Positions 43,356 through 52,220 of a stretch of 64,000 bases of DNA are shown piece by piece. The position numbers and the translations under genes are program-made. Each line of letters starts with the position of its first letter. Within the stretch, counting starts at the first letter, position 1. Under the pieces are notes generated by a model. The model was not told the origin of the DNA and searched no databases. It saw only the letters and a program-made list of their open reading frames with translations. The stretch lies in the NCBI RefSeq assembly GCF_002954725.1, contig NZ_MSCQ01000002.1:62001-126000 (forward strand), given 5' to 3'. The DNA is from Photobacterium phosphoreum. GTDB taxonomy: Bacteria; Pseudomonadota; Gammaproteobacteria; Enterobacterales; Vibrionaceae.

Positions 43356-44111
43356 ATGAATCTCGACGAATTTAAAATATTATCAGTAGTGCTTATTTTT
43401 GTGACTACTGTTCTTGCTGGCTTGTATCCGTTTATTCGAAAATTTAAAACGACCCGACCTTTAGAATCACCTGCTGCCGAAGCTTTAGCCTCTGGCGTCT
43501 TTCTTGGTGCCGGTTTAATTCATATGTTGGGTGACGCCTCACAATCGTTCTTAGATCATGGTATTGAGTATCCTATTGCCTTCGTATTAGCGGGCTGTGT
43601 ATTTTTACTCTTATTGTGGTTTGAACACCTCGGTCGTCGTTTAGATGAGCATGGTGATAGTAATAGCCCTGCATTTGCTGTTTTAGCGATGATTATTTTA
43701 TCTATTCATTCATTACTTGCGGGTACGGTATTAGGGTTAAGTGGCTCTATTACTATGATGGTGATGATCCTCATTGCTATTCTAGCGCATAAATGGGCAG
43801 CGAGTTTTTCACTGGCAGTGCAATTAAGTAAAAGTCGACTGTCATTACGTCAATCGGTATTAATGTTTGCGCTATTTACCTTGATGTTGCCGCTTGGGGT
43901 TGCGTTAGGCTCCGGCGTTTTAGAATACACCAGCAGTTATCCGTTATTAGAACCGATATTTTATTCATTAGCCGCTGGGACATTCTTGTATCTCGGTACA
44001 TTGCATGGCTTGAAACAATCAACCATGGTCGATAAGTGCTGTGATTTAAAGAACTTTACCTTTGTTGTTATCGGATTTGCGCTAATGGCTGTGGTCGCTA
44101 TTTGGACTTGA
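43356..44111 (+). CDS. ZIP-family divalent metal transporter
   Basis: The protein (251 residues, about eight helices) matches the ZIP zinc/iron permease family. TM4 carries ILSIHSLLAGTVLGLSGS, TM5 carries ILAHKWAASFSLAVQL, and TM2 contains LGAGLIHMLGDAS. The His residues in TM4 and TM5 form the metal site. Zinc is the likeliest substrate, but ZIP proteins can take Fe, Mn or Cd. The gene is divergent from the histidine-rich protein. I found no convincing Zur box in the 287-bp gap. Confidence 0.87.
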   Translation: MNLDEFKILSVVLIFVTTVLAGLYPFIRKFKTTRPLESPAAEALASGVFLGAGLIHMLGDASQSFLDHGIEYPIAFVLAGCVFLLLLWFEHLGRRLDEHGDSNSPAFAVLAMIILSIHSLLAGTVLGLSGSITMMVMILIAILAHKWAASFSLAVQLSKSRLSLRQSVLMFALFTLMLPLGVALGSGVLEYTSSYPLLEPIFYSLAAGTFLYLGTLHGLKQSTMVDKCCDLKNFTFVVIGFALMAVVAIWT

Positions 44112-44144
44112 TTTTTTCACCACTATAATATCTTATCTTATTGT

Positions 44145-44185
44145 CCGCGTTAGTTCCTTTTAGCTAACGCGGAACAGCCTTTTCT
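44145..44185 (+). terminator. Terminator after the ZIP transporter
   Basis: A perfect 10-bp stem TCCGCGTTAG/CTAACGCGGA (44145-44154, 44165-44174) is followed by ACAGCCTTTTCT. Confidence 0.7.
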
Positions 44186-44276
44186 GAGCAATAATCCTAC
44201 TGTTATTAAATAATTACGTACTTGAGTGAAAAACTGATGTGCTAATTATTCAAAAGTTGATCCCCCTCACGAGCAA

Positions 44277-44294
44277 TGGGACAAATGTCCTCAT
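44277..44294. promoter_or_regulatory. Palindromic operator candidate upstream of pnuC
   Basis: GGACA-AA-TGTCC (44279-44290) is a perfect palindrome that extends imperfectly to ATG...CAT on both sides. It lies about 65 bp upstream of the pnuC start. A Crp-family regulator is encoded just past this operon and could bind here (inference). Confidence 0.45.
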
Positions 44295-44356
44295 CTTAGA
44301 TAAATATACCTTTTACAATTGCTTCAAATTATTAATAAGAACAAAAGGATTAACGG

Positions 44357-45085
44357 ATGAACTTTCTTGCTTGGTTTGATATCAATAACACCCTTGTTAA
44401 TTTCCCCATTGGTGACGGCTATGCAATGTCATGGATTGAAGCCATTGGTACTGTCTTTGGTCTGCTATGTATTTGGTTTGCCAGTAAAGAAAAAACCATA
44501 AATTTCTTTTTTGGTCTTATTAATGTCACCTTATTTTGTATTATTTTCTTCCAAATTCAATTGTATGGATTGTTGCTACTACAAGTGTTTTTCTTTGTTG
44601 CCAATGTTTATGGGTGGTTTGCATGGACAAGACCAACCAGTGAGGGTGATAACTTAGAAGTTCGGTGGTTAAGTAAGCAAAAATTAGCTATGACAGTGAC
44701 GTTAAGTGTGATTGCTATTGGGTTGCTAACGGTTTATATCAACCCTGTGTTTTTTGCTTTAGCTAATTTAGCGGTAGATGTGTTAAATGTTTTCGGTGCT
44801 AATTTAGCGGCTCCAACATTACAACCTGGCGCGTTCCCATTTTGGGATGCAACCATGACCGTACTGTCTATTGTTGCTCAAATTCTGATGACACGTAAGT
44901 ATGTTGAAAATTGGATTGTGTGGGTGATTATTAACATCATCAGTGTCGGTTTATATGCCGCACAAGGTGTGTATGCACTTTCTATTCAGTATGCGATTCT
45001 GCTCTTTGTTGCTGCGAATGGCGCCCGTTGCTGGATTGCAATTGCTAACAGAAATAAACCACAAGCTAAGAAGGTTATCGCATGA
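44357..45085 (+). CDS. pnuC: PnuC-family nicotinamide riboside/nucleoside transporter
   Basis: PnuC proteins are facilitators with a SWEET-like seven-helix fold that import nicotinamide riboside or other nucleosides. This 242-residue protein has the family pattern IEAIGTVFGLLCIWFASKEK near the N-terminus and WVIINIISVGLYAAQGVYALS near the C-terminus. Its stop overlaps the start of a nucleoside phosphorylase gene by four bases. Such pairing suggests uptake followed by phosphorolysis of a nucleoside rather than classical NAD salvage. Only the family is certain. ACAAAAGGATTAACGG precedes the ATG. Confidence 0.85.
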   Translation: MNFLAWFDINNTLVNFPIGDGYAMSWIEAIGTVFGLLCIWFASKEKTINFFFGLINVTLFCIIFFQIQLYGLLLLQVFFFVANVYGWFAWTRPTSEGDNLEVRWLSKQKLAMTVTLSVIAIGLLTVYINPVFFALANLAVDVLNVFGANLAAPTLQPGAFPFWDATMTVLSIVAQILMTRKYVENWIVWVIINIISVGLYAAQGVYALSIQYAILLFVAANGARCWIAIANRNKPQAKKVIA

Positions 45086-45816
45086 ATCAGCAACCACACT
45101 TATTAATCAGCCACGGTCAGATTGCCACTGGTATTTTAGTCTGCGGTGAGCCAGATAGGGTTAATCGCATTGCAGAACGTTTCTTAACAAATAGTGTGTT
45201 AATTGCTGAAAATCGTGAATACCGTATCATTAATGGCGACTATCAGGGTAATCCCGTTACATTGTGTAGTACGGGGATGGGCGCACCATCAATGATTATT
45301 GCTTTAGAAGAACTCAAACGCTGTGGCGCTGAATATATTATCCGTGTTGGCTCAGCAGGGGCACTGCAATCAAATATTGGTTTAGGTGAACTCATTGTTG
45401 CCGAAGGTGCGGTGAGAGATGAAGGTGGCTCTAAAGCGTATATTCCAAGTGAATTTCCGGCCATTGCTGATCATCAATTGGTTCACTTATTAAAAACAGA
45501 TTTATCGCAACAGAATATTAACTATCATAGTGGCATTGTACGTTCTCACGATAGTTTTTATACCGATGAAGAAGATAATATTTGTGAATATTGGCATAAA
45601 AAAGGCGTATTAGGGGCTGATATGGAGACTTCTGCCTTATTAACTGTGGGTCGTTTACGTCAACTAAAAACAGCCGCAATTTTGAATAACGTGGTGCTTT
45701 ATCAACAGAATGTAAGTGAAGGGATTAGTGCTTATGTTAATGAAGCTGAAGATATGATTAAAGGGGAACAGTTAGCTGCTCATACTGCGTTGAATGCCCT
45801 TATTAAAGTTGTTTAA
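45082..45816 (+). CDS. Nucleoside phosphorylase (uridine phosphorylase-like)
   Basis: This 244-residue enzyme of the PNP/UDP family cleaves a nucleoside with phosphate to base and ribose-1-phosphate. Phosphate and ribose motifs are VCGEPDRVNRIA near residue 20, STGMGAPSMIIALEEL near 63, RVGSAGALQ near 88, and GADMETSALLTVGRL near 180 for the ribose-binding Glu. Base specificity is uncertain, though the text is closest to uridine phosphorylase. It is translationally coupled to pnuC (ATGA overlap). Confidence 0.87.
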   Translation: MNQQPHLLISHGQIATGILVCGEPDRVNRIAERFLTNSVLIAENREYRIINGDYQGNPVTLCSTGMGAPSMIIALEELKRCGAEYIIRVGSAGALQSNIGLGELIVAEGAVRDEGGSKAYIPSEFPAIADHQLVHLLKTDLSQQNINYHSGIVRSHDSFYTDEEDNICEYWHKKGVLGADMETSALLTVGRLRQLKTAAILNNVVLYQQNVSEGISAYVNEAEDMIKGEQLAAHTALNALIKVV

Positions 45817-45836
45817 GTCTATTTAATCACCAAATT

Positions 45837-45870
45837 AATAGCCCGATTTTTATAAATTGGGCTATTTTAA
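45837..45870 (+). terminator. Terminator after the pnuC-phosphorylase operon
   Basis: AATAGCCCGATTT (45837-45849) pairs with AAATTGGGCTATT (45854-45866) with one G-U pair, and is followed by TTAA. Confidence 0.7.
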
Positions 45871-45950
45871 TGCACACTATCAATTCCCCCTATTCAGTAC
45901 CATAAAAACCCGCTATCTTGAGTTGAAATGAAATAACAGTGATATGTACA

Positions 45951-46646
45951 ATGCAATTGACTCCTTCGCCCTCAAACCGTTTTAGTGATTACCTAACCCA
46001 GCATTATGCAAGCTTTCGTCAAGCATTATATAGCTGTCAAATTGGCAGTAAACGCTATCAAATTGGCGATGCTATCATGCAACAAGGGCAAGCGATCACT
46101 CAGTTGATGATTGTGCCTGTTGGACGAGTATCGATGTATATCTGTGCCGTTAATGGTCGCCGTTTTCAATTAGGGGAGATGGACTGTAACTATAATATCT
46201 TTGGTGAAATGGAGTTCTTTACTAAAACGCCATGCCAATGGTCGGTTGTTGTTGAAGAAGCGATAGAAATTGACATTCTTGATATGAAAAAAGTAGAGAA
46301 ATTACTGTTAGAACGCCCTGAATTTAGTTTGTTTTTTGCTTCTGCATTGGCACTTGATTACCAAGATTCACTTGATATTTATACCTACCGTTTATTACAT
46401 CCCATTACTTATAATATTGCGTTTGATTTACTTCAACACGCCCGTAATTCGATGACCCTTGGACGATTTAATAAAGTAGATAAAGAAGCAGAACGGTTTG
46501 GTACATCAAGTCGTGTTTATCGACGCGCATTAAAGACATTGATTCAGCAAGGGTTAGTCGAGAAACAAGGTTCTGAGCTTATTATTGTGGATCTGGCTGG
46601 GTTACAGAAGTTTGTGGATCATTTTGAAGATTGTGAATTGTCGTAA
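45951..46646 (+). CDS. Crp/Fnr-family transcriptional regulator (YeiL-like)
   Basis: The protein (231 residues) has an N-terminal cyclic-nucleotide-type effector domain (RYQIGDAIMQQGQAITQLMI, then FGEMEFFTKTPCQWSVVV). A C-terminal winged helix follows (AERFGTSSRVYRRALKTLIQ, near 178-197). It lacks an obvious cAMP-binding set and the N-terminal Fe-S cysteines of Fnr, so the ligand is unknown. In E. coli the Crp-family YeiL sits among nucleoside genes, as this gene does after pnuC-phosphorylase, so control of that operon is plausible. ATG 45951 is chosen over the GTG at 45939. Confidence 0.82.
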   Translation: MQLTPSPSNRFSDYLTQHYASFRQALYSCQIGSKRYQIGDAIMQQGQAITQLMIVPVGRVSMYICAVNGRRFQLGEMDCNYNIFGEMEFFTKTPCQWSVVVEEAIEIDILDMKKVEKLLLERPEFSLFFASALALDYQDSLDIYTYRLLHPITYNIAFDLLQHARNSMTLGRFNKVDKEAERFGTSSRVYRRALKTLIQQGLVEKQGSELIIVDLAGLQKFVDHFEDCELS

Positions 46647-46668
46647 GCCGTTTATTAGCTTTTAAAAT

Positions 46669-46711
46669 AACAATGGCGACTGATTAAGCCGCCATTGTTT
46701 GCTGTTATTAC
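46669..46711. terminator. Terminator between converging Crp-family and ptrB genes
   Basis: A perfect 10-bp stem AACAATGGCG/CGCCATTGTT (46669-46678, 46690-46699) is followed by TGCTGTTATTA. Confidence 0.7.
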
Positions 46712-46771
46712 TTGATATTTATGATTACGCATAATGTTATGCGTTGATAACTTATCACGGCTCAGCTAGAT

Positions 46772-48877
46772 TTATTTCTGTTCAGCCAATAGATCAATAA
46801 AGAACGCGTATTCAAGTGCATCTTCATGGAGTGCTTTAAAGCGACCCGATGCACCACCATGGCCTGCTTCCATATCCACTTTAAACAACAGACGGTTATT
46901 GTTCGTTTTAATATCACGCAACTTAGCAACCCATTTCATCGGCTCGAAATACTGCACTTGTGAGTCATGTAAACCCGTAGTCACTAATAGGTGAGGGTAG
47001 TCATGAGCGGTAATATTATCGTAGGGTGAATAGCTCAACATATAGTCGTAGTATTCTTTGTGGTTTGGATTACCCCATTCATCATACTCGTTAGTTGTCA
47101 GCGGAATTGATTCATCGAGCATGGTGGTAACAATATCAACAAACGGTACGTGAGCTGCAACGCCACAGTAAAGCTCAGGGGCTTGGTTGATAATTGCGCC
47201 CATTAATAAACCGCCCGCAGAGCCACCAACAGCAAAGATCTTGTCTTTCGCGCCATAGCCTTGCTCGACCAATGAACGTGTTACATCGATAAAATCATTA
47301 AAGGTGTTTTGCTTCGTCAGTTTCTTACCATCGTCATACCATGGACGCCCCAACATTTCAGAACCACGAATGTGCGCAATCGCATATACAAAACCGCGAT
47401 CTAACAAGCTTAAACGGGTTGATGAAAAGCTTGGATCAATGATAGCGCCGTATGATCCATAGCCATATTGATACAACGGGTTAGTGCCATCTTTTTTAAA
47501 GCAATCTTTACGGTAAACCAATGATACAGGGACAAATTTACCATCTCGCGCAGGCACCATTATGCGCTCAGAACGGTAATTATTCGCATCAAAATCACCG
47601 AGGATTTGAGATTGCTTTAATACTACATTGCTACCATCGCTAAGATTGAAATCGTAGTGAGTGCCAGGGGTGGTCATGCTTGAGTAATACAGACGTAATT
47701 TGTCAGTATCAATCTCTTTATTACCGTAAAGGTATAGCGTGAAAGCGTCATCATTGAAGTGCAATTGCTGTTGCTGTTGAGTATGAAGATCACGCACTGT
47801 TACGCGAGTTAAGCCATTTTCACGCTGTTGATATACCAGATAATCATTAAAGATCTCGTAATCTTCCAGCATTGCGCCTTCTTGAGCAGGGATCACGTCT
47901 TGCCAATGATCTTTATTGCCAATATCGGTAATAGCAACTTTCATTAGGCGGAAATTAACCGCTTTATAGTTGGTTAAAATATAGAACCAGTTATCAAGCT
48001 TTGAAATGCTGTATTCCAAACCCACTTCACGATCTAAGAATGAGATCGCTTGCGCATTGGCATCGTTAGCATCAATGAAAGAAACTGAGCTTGTTTCAGT
48101 GCTTGAATGCCAGATGTAAACCAGAGAGTTGTCTTTGCTTTTACCGATTGAAGTATAAAAAGTTTGATCGTTTTCTTCAAAGATCAACTGATCGTCAGCT
48201 TGGGGTGTGCCTAAGCGGTGACGATAAACCTGATAACCGAGTAAGGTTTGAGGATCTTTGTGAATATAGTAAAACGCTTGGTTATCATTTTGCCAAGCAA
48301 CAGAGCCACTGGTACCTGTGATTTCATCAGCAAGGTACTGACCTGTCGTAAGATCTTTAATCTTAATGGTGTAAATACGGCGGCTAACGGTGTCTTCACC
48401 ATAAGCTAATAAATTTTCGTTAAGACTAATACTTAAACTAGAGACATCATAGTAATCATGTTCAGACGCCAGCTGGTTAAGATCGAGCAATATTTGTTTA
48501 TCAGTGCCTGCAAAATCAGTGGCGCGCACTGAAATGGGGTACTCATTATCACCAGAGACTTCGCTTGAATAGTAATAACTGCTTTGCTTTACAGGAACCG
48601 TATTATCATCTTTAACAATACGTCCTTTTAGTTCATCAAATAATGTCTGCTGTAATGCATTAGTGTGTGCCATCACTGCATCAGTATAACTATTTTCAGC
48701 ATTAAGATGCGCGATGATCTCAGGATCAGTGCGGCTGTCATCTCTCATCCAATAGTAGTCATCAATACGCGTATCATTATGGATGCTCATCTCATGAGGT
48801 ATTTTCTTGGCAACTGGCGCGATAACCGCCAGAGTGCTGTTGTCATCATGAGGTGTCGCTGATGTTGTGTTGTTCAC
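46772..48877 (-). CDS. ptrB: Oligopeptidase B (S9 family serine peptidase)
   Basis: Oligopeptidase B cleaves short peptides after Arg or Lys in the cytoplasm. The protein (701 residues) has an N-terminal beta-propeller and a C-terminal alpha/beta-hydrolase domain. The nucleophile is S553 in VGGSAGGLLMG. HIRGSEMLGRPWYDDGK, LSYSPYDNI and the catalytic His in EAGHGGASGR are also present. Length fits the family (about 690). The start is a GTG at 48877 with AAGGACAACACT upstream. It is monocistronic. Confidence 0.93.
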   Translation of the reverse strand: MNNTTSATPHDDNSTLAVIAPVAKKIPHEMSIHNDTRIDDYYWMRDDSRTDPEIIAHLNAENSYTDAVMAHTNALQQTLFDELKGRIVKDDNTVPVKQSSYYYSSEVSGDNEYPISVRATDFAGTDKQILLDLNQLASEHDYYDVSSLSISLNENLLAYGEDTVSRRIYTIKIKDLTTGQYLADEITGTSGSVAWQNDNQAFYYIHKDPQTLLGYQVYRHRLGTPQADDQLIFEENDQTFYTSIGKSKDNSLVYIWHSSTETSSVSFIDANDANAQAISFLDREVGLEYSISKLDNWFYILTNYKAVNFRLMKVAITDIGNKDHWQDVIPAQEGAMLEDYEIFNDYLVYQQRENGLTRVTVRDLHTQQQQQLHFNDDAFTLYLYGNKEIDTDKLRLYYSSMTTPGTHYDFNLSDGSNVVLKQSQILGDFDANNYRSERIMVPARDGKFVPVSLVYRKDCFKKDGTNPLYQYGYGSYGAIIDPSFSSTRLSLLDRGFVYAIAHIRGSEMLGRPWYDDGKKLTKQNTFNDFIDVTRSLVEQGYGAKDKIFAVGGSAGGLLMGAIINQAPELYCGVAAHVPFVDIVTTMLDESIPLTTNEYDEWGNPNHKEYYDYMLSYSPYDNITAHDYPHLLVTTGLHDSQVQYFEPMKWVAKLRDIKTNNNRLLFKVDMEAGHGGASGRFKALHEDALEYAFFIDLLAEQK

Positions 48878-49263
48878 AGTGTTGTCCTTTTGTGGCTACT
48901 GGGTGAGATAAAACCACTCAGTAAACCAATAGATACAGCAATATTATTTGCTTTGATGATAATAATCTTGGGGCTATTGATGGCTTTTTCAATCCTTAGT
49001 TTTACAAAATAGAAGGGTTAATGGTAACGCGACCTAATGATGATTATTGATAGCAGAGAGTAGAACCGTAATTGATGTTTGCATTATTGATTTATCTAAC
49101 TTAAATGATTGGTTTTTATATGATTTATAAAAGAGATTTCTATTTCTATTCTTAACATACAAGAATGAATACAAACAGCTAATTAAGTGTGATCTTTATC
49201 GCAAAAGTTATGGGGTGATTATTTATGATCAAAGGAAACCATGATCTAGTTAATTATCATTAA
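48878..49263. other. Intergenic region, nothing recognised
   Basis: This 386-bp AT-rich gap between divergent ptrB and a hypothetical gene must hold their promoters. I see no RNA gene, repeat or clear operator in it. Confidence 0.5.
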
Positions 49264-49782
49264 ATGAAAAAAAGAACTGTTATTGCTATAGGAATAGTTA
49301 TTTTATTGGGTGTTGCTGGTGGTCGAGATTTATATACCACCTTTTATCCACAACATATGATAAATATTGATGGTAAGAGATTACATTTAGGGCGAGTATA
49401 TTCTCAACATTTATTGTTCACTGTCGTGATTACAGGTGATGACGAAACATTATTAACGGTTACCGCACCGATCACAGCGGTTGTTAAGCAGGTAACAGTG
49501 AAACTTCAAAATGAAGTCAAAGAAGGTAATCAGTCTCTTCCTGATGGTGAAAAAATGCAGTTAGCGACCGCATATTTTAATACTAATATTACTCTTCATT
49601 TATCTACCGTGGTGACTTATAACACTCAGCATTATGCGTCAATCTCAATGCCATTAGAGGCCGTGACTGTAAACTATACCGTTAATGATGAACTGCAATT
49701 TAATGACATTATCGAGTTAGTGCAACGTTATCAAAATAAGATCCAACAGATTTTTAATAATGATTATAATTTTATAAATTAA
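49264..49782 (+). CDS. Hypothetical protein with N-terminal membrane anchor
   Basis: The protein (172 residues) starts with MKKRTVIAIGIVILLGVAGG, a single hydrophobic segment that could be an anchor or an uncleaved signal. The rest is beta-rich (LLFTVVITGDDETLLTVTAP, ASISMPLEAVTVNYTVND). It is probably periplasmic. No family was recognised. It lies 157 bp upstream of the sulfatase gene on the same strand, but there is no clear operon link. No ribosome binding site is evident. Confidence 0.55.
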   Translation: MKKRTVIAIGIVILLGVAGGRDLYTTFYPQHMINIDGKRLHLGRVYSQHLLFTVVITGDDETLLTVTAPITAVVKQVTVKLQNEVKEGNQSLPDGEKMQLATAYFNTNITLHLSTVVTYNTQHYASISMPLEAVTVNYTVNDELQFNDIIELVQRYQNKIQQIFNNDYNFIN

Positions 49783-49939
49783 GAGGTTAAAAATAGAATG
49801 GTGATAATAAAATGCTATTACTAAAAATGATTACAATCAAATCTGTGATGGTAGGTTGATTCTGGAATTTTATGATTGTTTGTTTTTTAAGACCATAGAT
49901 ACTTTCAGTTACTTTTGATTTAAACCTAAAAGAAATAAT

Positions 49940-51565
49940 ATGAAAGTAACTAGACGTTCATTTATCCATTATGCCGCTTCAGCGTCAGTATCTGCTGCTG
50001 CATTAACCAGTATGGGAGTTATGGGGCAACCTACAGCACCTAAAAAGAATAATGTGTTGTTTATTGCCATTGATGATCTTAATGATTGGATCGGTGCTTT
50101 AGGCGCACATCCACAGGCAAAAACACCCAATATTGATCGTTTGTTTCATCGTTCAACGGCGTTTACTAATGCTCATTGCCAAGTGCCTGTGTGTGGACCT
50201 TCGCGTACCGCTTTATTAACAGGGATGAGTCCGACCACAACGGGGTTATACACTAATAAAGAGTTAGGTATCAAACCGTTTTCACCTGTTGCTGAATCTG
50301 TTTTAGGCAGTTCTCCCGTCTTACCACAACACTTTAAAAGTAACGGTTATTACACCATGGCATCAGGGAAAATATCCCATCATGGAACGGCGGATTTTCG
50401 TCATGCAGAACAGTGGCATGAAGAAGTGCCGTTATATGTTATTGGTCCTCGTGATGCGCATATTTTTGCTAATGGGTACGGCTATGGTTCATATGGTAAA
50501 GATGATCATAAATATTATCCATTCCCTGTCGGCGGTGGGCAAATTATTCAATCTGAACACTATGGCCCAGGTACACCGGGAATGTCTTTGTGCAGTGGGG
50601 CATTAGAACGGCGTGATATTCCTAATGGTGGTGTTATGCCTGATGAATATTTCGCAGATTGGACTGTTGAACGGTTAAAGAAAACCTATGCTAAGCCGTT
50701 TTTTATGGCGTGTGGCTTTATTCGCCCGCATGTGCCTTACACTGCCCCGAAAGAGTATTTTGATTTATTCCCACTTGATGATGTGATTATGCCAGAGACA
50801 ATAAGCAAAGAAATGGCTGATATTCCTTTATACGGTAAAGCGTTAGCATTGGGGATCATTCCGAATGGTGATGCGGCTGCGGTTGAAAAAATCGATATGC
50901 GTAAAGAGTTAGTTCAAGCTTATCTCGCCTGTATTGCTTTTGTTGATGCACAAGTGGGTAAGTTGCTTGATACTCTAGAAGCCAGCCCGCATGCAAATAA
51001 TACCACCGTCATCTTTTGGGGCGATCACGGCCAGAACTTTGGTGAGCACATGAATTATCGCAAGCAAACCTTATGGGGTGAATCAACGCGAGTGCCATTA
51101 TTAATCAGCGAAGCAGGGCAGAAGCAAGGTCAAATATGTCGTCAAGCGGTAAGTTTACTTGATGTTTATCCAACTCTGGTTGAGATGTGTGGTTTACCTA
51201 AAGTCGTCACTAATGAAGGTATTTCACTGGTGCCGTTACTTCGAAATCCAAACTTTGATCGTAAAATTCCCGTCGTCACTACCTATGGTTATCAATGCCA
51301 TGCGATTCGTGATCAGCGTTACACCTATATTCGTTACCGTGATGGGGGCGAAGAGCTTTATGATCGCAGCGTTGATGCTGACGAACACCATAACTTAGCC
51401 ACTGATAACCAATATCAAGCAATTAAAACCAAGCTGGCACAGTGGTTACCTAAAAATGAAGCATTACCGTTTGGTATGAAAGATTTTGATAACGAGGGCG
51501 GTGATTTTATTACCAAGATCCTTGCCAAGTTTGAAAATAACGGTATTCCAGCGTACTTGCAATAA
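49940..51565 (+). CDS. Tat-exported type I sulfatase
   Basis: The protein (541 residues) begins with a twin-arginine signal (TRRSFIHYAASASVSAA). The sulfatase signature CGPSRTALLTG places the formylglycine-forming Cys at C85. Metal ligands include D45 and D46 (FIAIDDLNDW) and a later GDHGQNFGEH. Overall text is closest to iduronate-2-sulfatase-like enzymes that desulfate polysaccharides. Activity needs conversion of C85 by a maturation enzyme not encoded here. A substrate such as a marine sulfated glycan is inference. It is followed by a hairpin terminator. Confidence 0.88.
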   Translation: MKVTRRSFIHYAASASVSAAALTSMGVMGQPTAPKKNNVLFIAIDDLNDWIGALGAHPQAKTPNIDRLFHRSTAFTNAHCQVPVCGPSRTALLTGMSPTTTGLYTNKELGIKPFSPVAESVLGSSPVLPQHFKSNGYYTMASGKISHHGTADFRHAEQWHEEVPLYVIGPRDAHIFANGYGYGSYGKDDHKYYPFPVGGGQIIQSEHYGPGTPGMSLCSGALERRDIPNGGVMPDEYFADWTVERLKKTYAKPFFMACGFIRPHVPYTAPKEYFDLFPLDDVIMPETISKEMADIPLYGKALALGIIPNGDAAAVEKIDMRKELVQAYLACIAFVDAQVGKLLDTLEASPHANNTTVIFWGDHGQNFGEHMNYRKQTLWGESTRVPLLISEAGQKQGQICRQAVSLLDVYPTLVEMCGLPKVVTNEGISLVPLLRNPNFDRKIPVVTTYGYQCHAIRDQRYTYIRYRDGGEELYDRSVDADEHHNLATDNQYQAIKTKLAQWLPKNEALPFGMKDFDNEGGDFITKILAKFENNGIPAYLQ

Positions 51566-51577
51566 TTCCAAGTTATG

Positions 51578-51612
51578 AAAAGCTACAGTGTTGTTAATGC
51601 TGTGGCTTTTTA
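51578..51612 (+). terminator. Terminator after the sulfatase gene
   Basis: AAAAGCTACAG (51578-51588) pairs with CTGTGGCTTTT (51600-51610) with one G-U pair, and the 3' arm ends in a T run. Confidence 0.8.
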
Positions 51613-51737
51613 TATTCGTCAAAAGAACATATTAATCCTTGGGGGCATATCGATGTGGCTGTTTATTTCTGAATTTATAGCTTAAAGTGTAAATTAGTTT
51701 AGAACATTAAGTGCAGTACATGTTATAGCGAGGTTAT

Positions 51738-52193
51738 ATGCTAATGAAGACTTTAATAATATCGATACTCTTTATTATTATAGCGACCATCGCCTCTTAT
51801 GAGTATATTTATTCTTTAGAACAACCAAAGTCATATTTTAAGAATTATGTTTCGTTAGAAAAATCAGGCTTAATTAAAAGAGGCTGGGTTCCAAATTTTA
51901 TACCGAAAAGCGCAACGTGTATCTATGAACAACATAATCTTGATACTAATTGGGTAAAAATGACATTCAAATTTGATCCAAGTGACACATCATCAATGTC
52001 AGCAGCTTGTAGTGTTCAAAAAACCCAAGAGGCCATTATTTATTTATGCAACGATTGGGGAAGTAAAATTAAAATAATCACAAAAAATGGTTATGCTCAA
52101 TATTCAAATCCAGGAGGATCACAATTAAATCATGAAGATTTTTTCGTGCAATCTCTATGGTATAAAAGTTGTGAAACAATTAAAAGAAAGTAA
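51738..52193 (+). CDS. Hypothetical membrane-anchored or secreted protein
   Basis: The protein (151 residues) starts with a hydrophobic segment (LIISILFIIIATIASYEYIY) and continues with a soluble domain holding four Cys (ATCIYEQ, AACSVQK, YLCNDWG, KSCETIK). This suggests an extracytoplasmic location with disulfides. I do not recognise the family. Starts at 51738 and 51744 are both possible, with GCGAGG upstream. The gene ends 7 bp before the tandem duplication that borders the deleted RAYT element. Confidence 0.6.
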   Translation: MLMKTLIISILFIIIATIASYEYIYSLEQPKSYFKNYVSLEKSGLIKRGWVPNFIPKSATCIYEQHNLDTNWVKMTFKFDPSDTSSMSAACSVQKTQEAIIYLCNDWGSKIKIITKNGYAQYSNPGGSQLNHEDFFVQSLWYKSCETIKRK

Positions 52194-52200
52194 TGCGGGA

Positions 52201-52220
52201 GAGGAGAATAGAGGAGAATA
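52201..52220 (+). repeat. Tandem duplication at left boundary of the deleted RAYT element
   Basis: GAGGAGAATA occurs twice in perfect tandem and abuts the terminal GGACAGCC at 52221. Confidence 0.95.

Noticed and set aside
44112..44356. A riboswitch upstream of pnuC
   Set aside because: Apart from a terminator for the preceding gene and a short palindrome, I could not recognise a known NAD or preQ1-type aptamer fold by eye.
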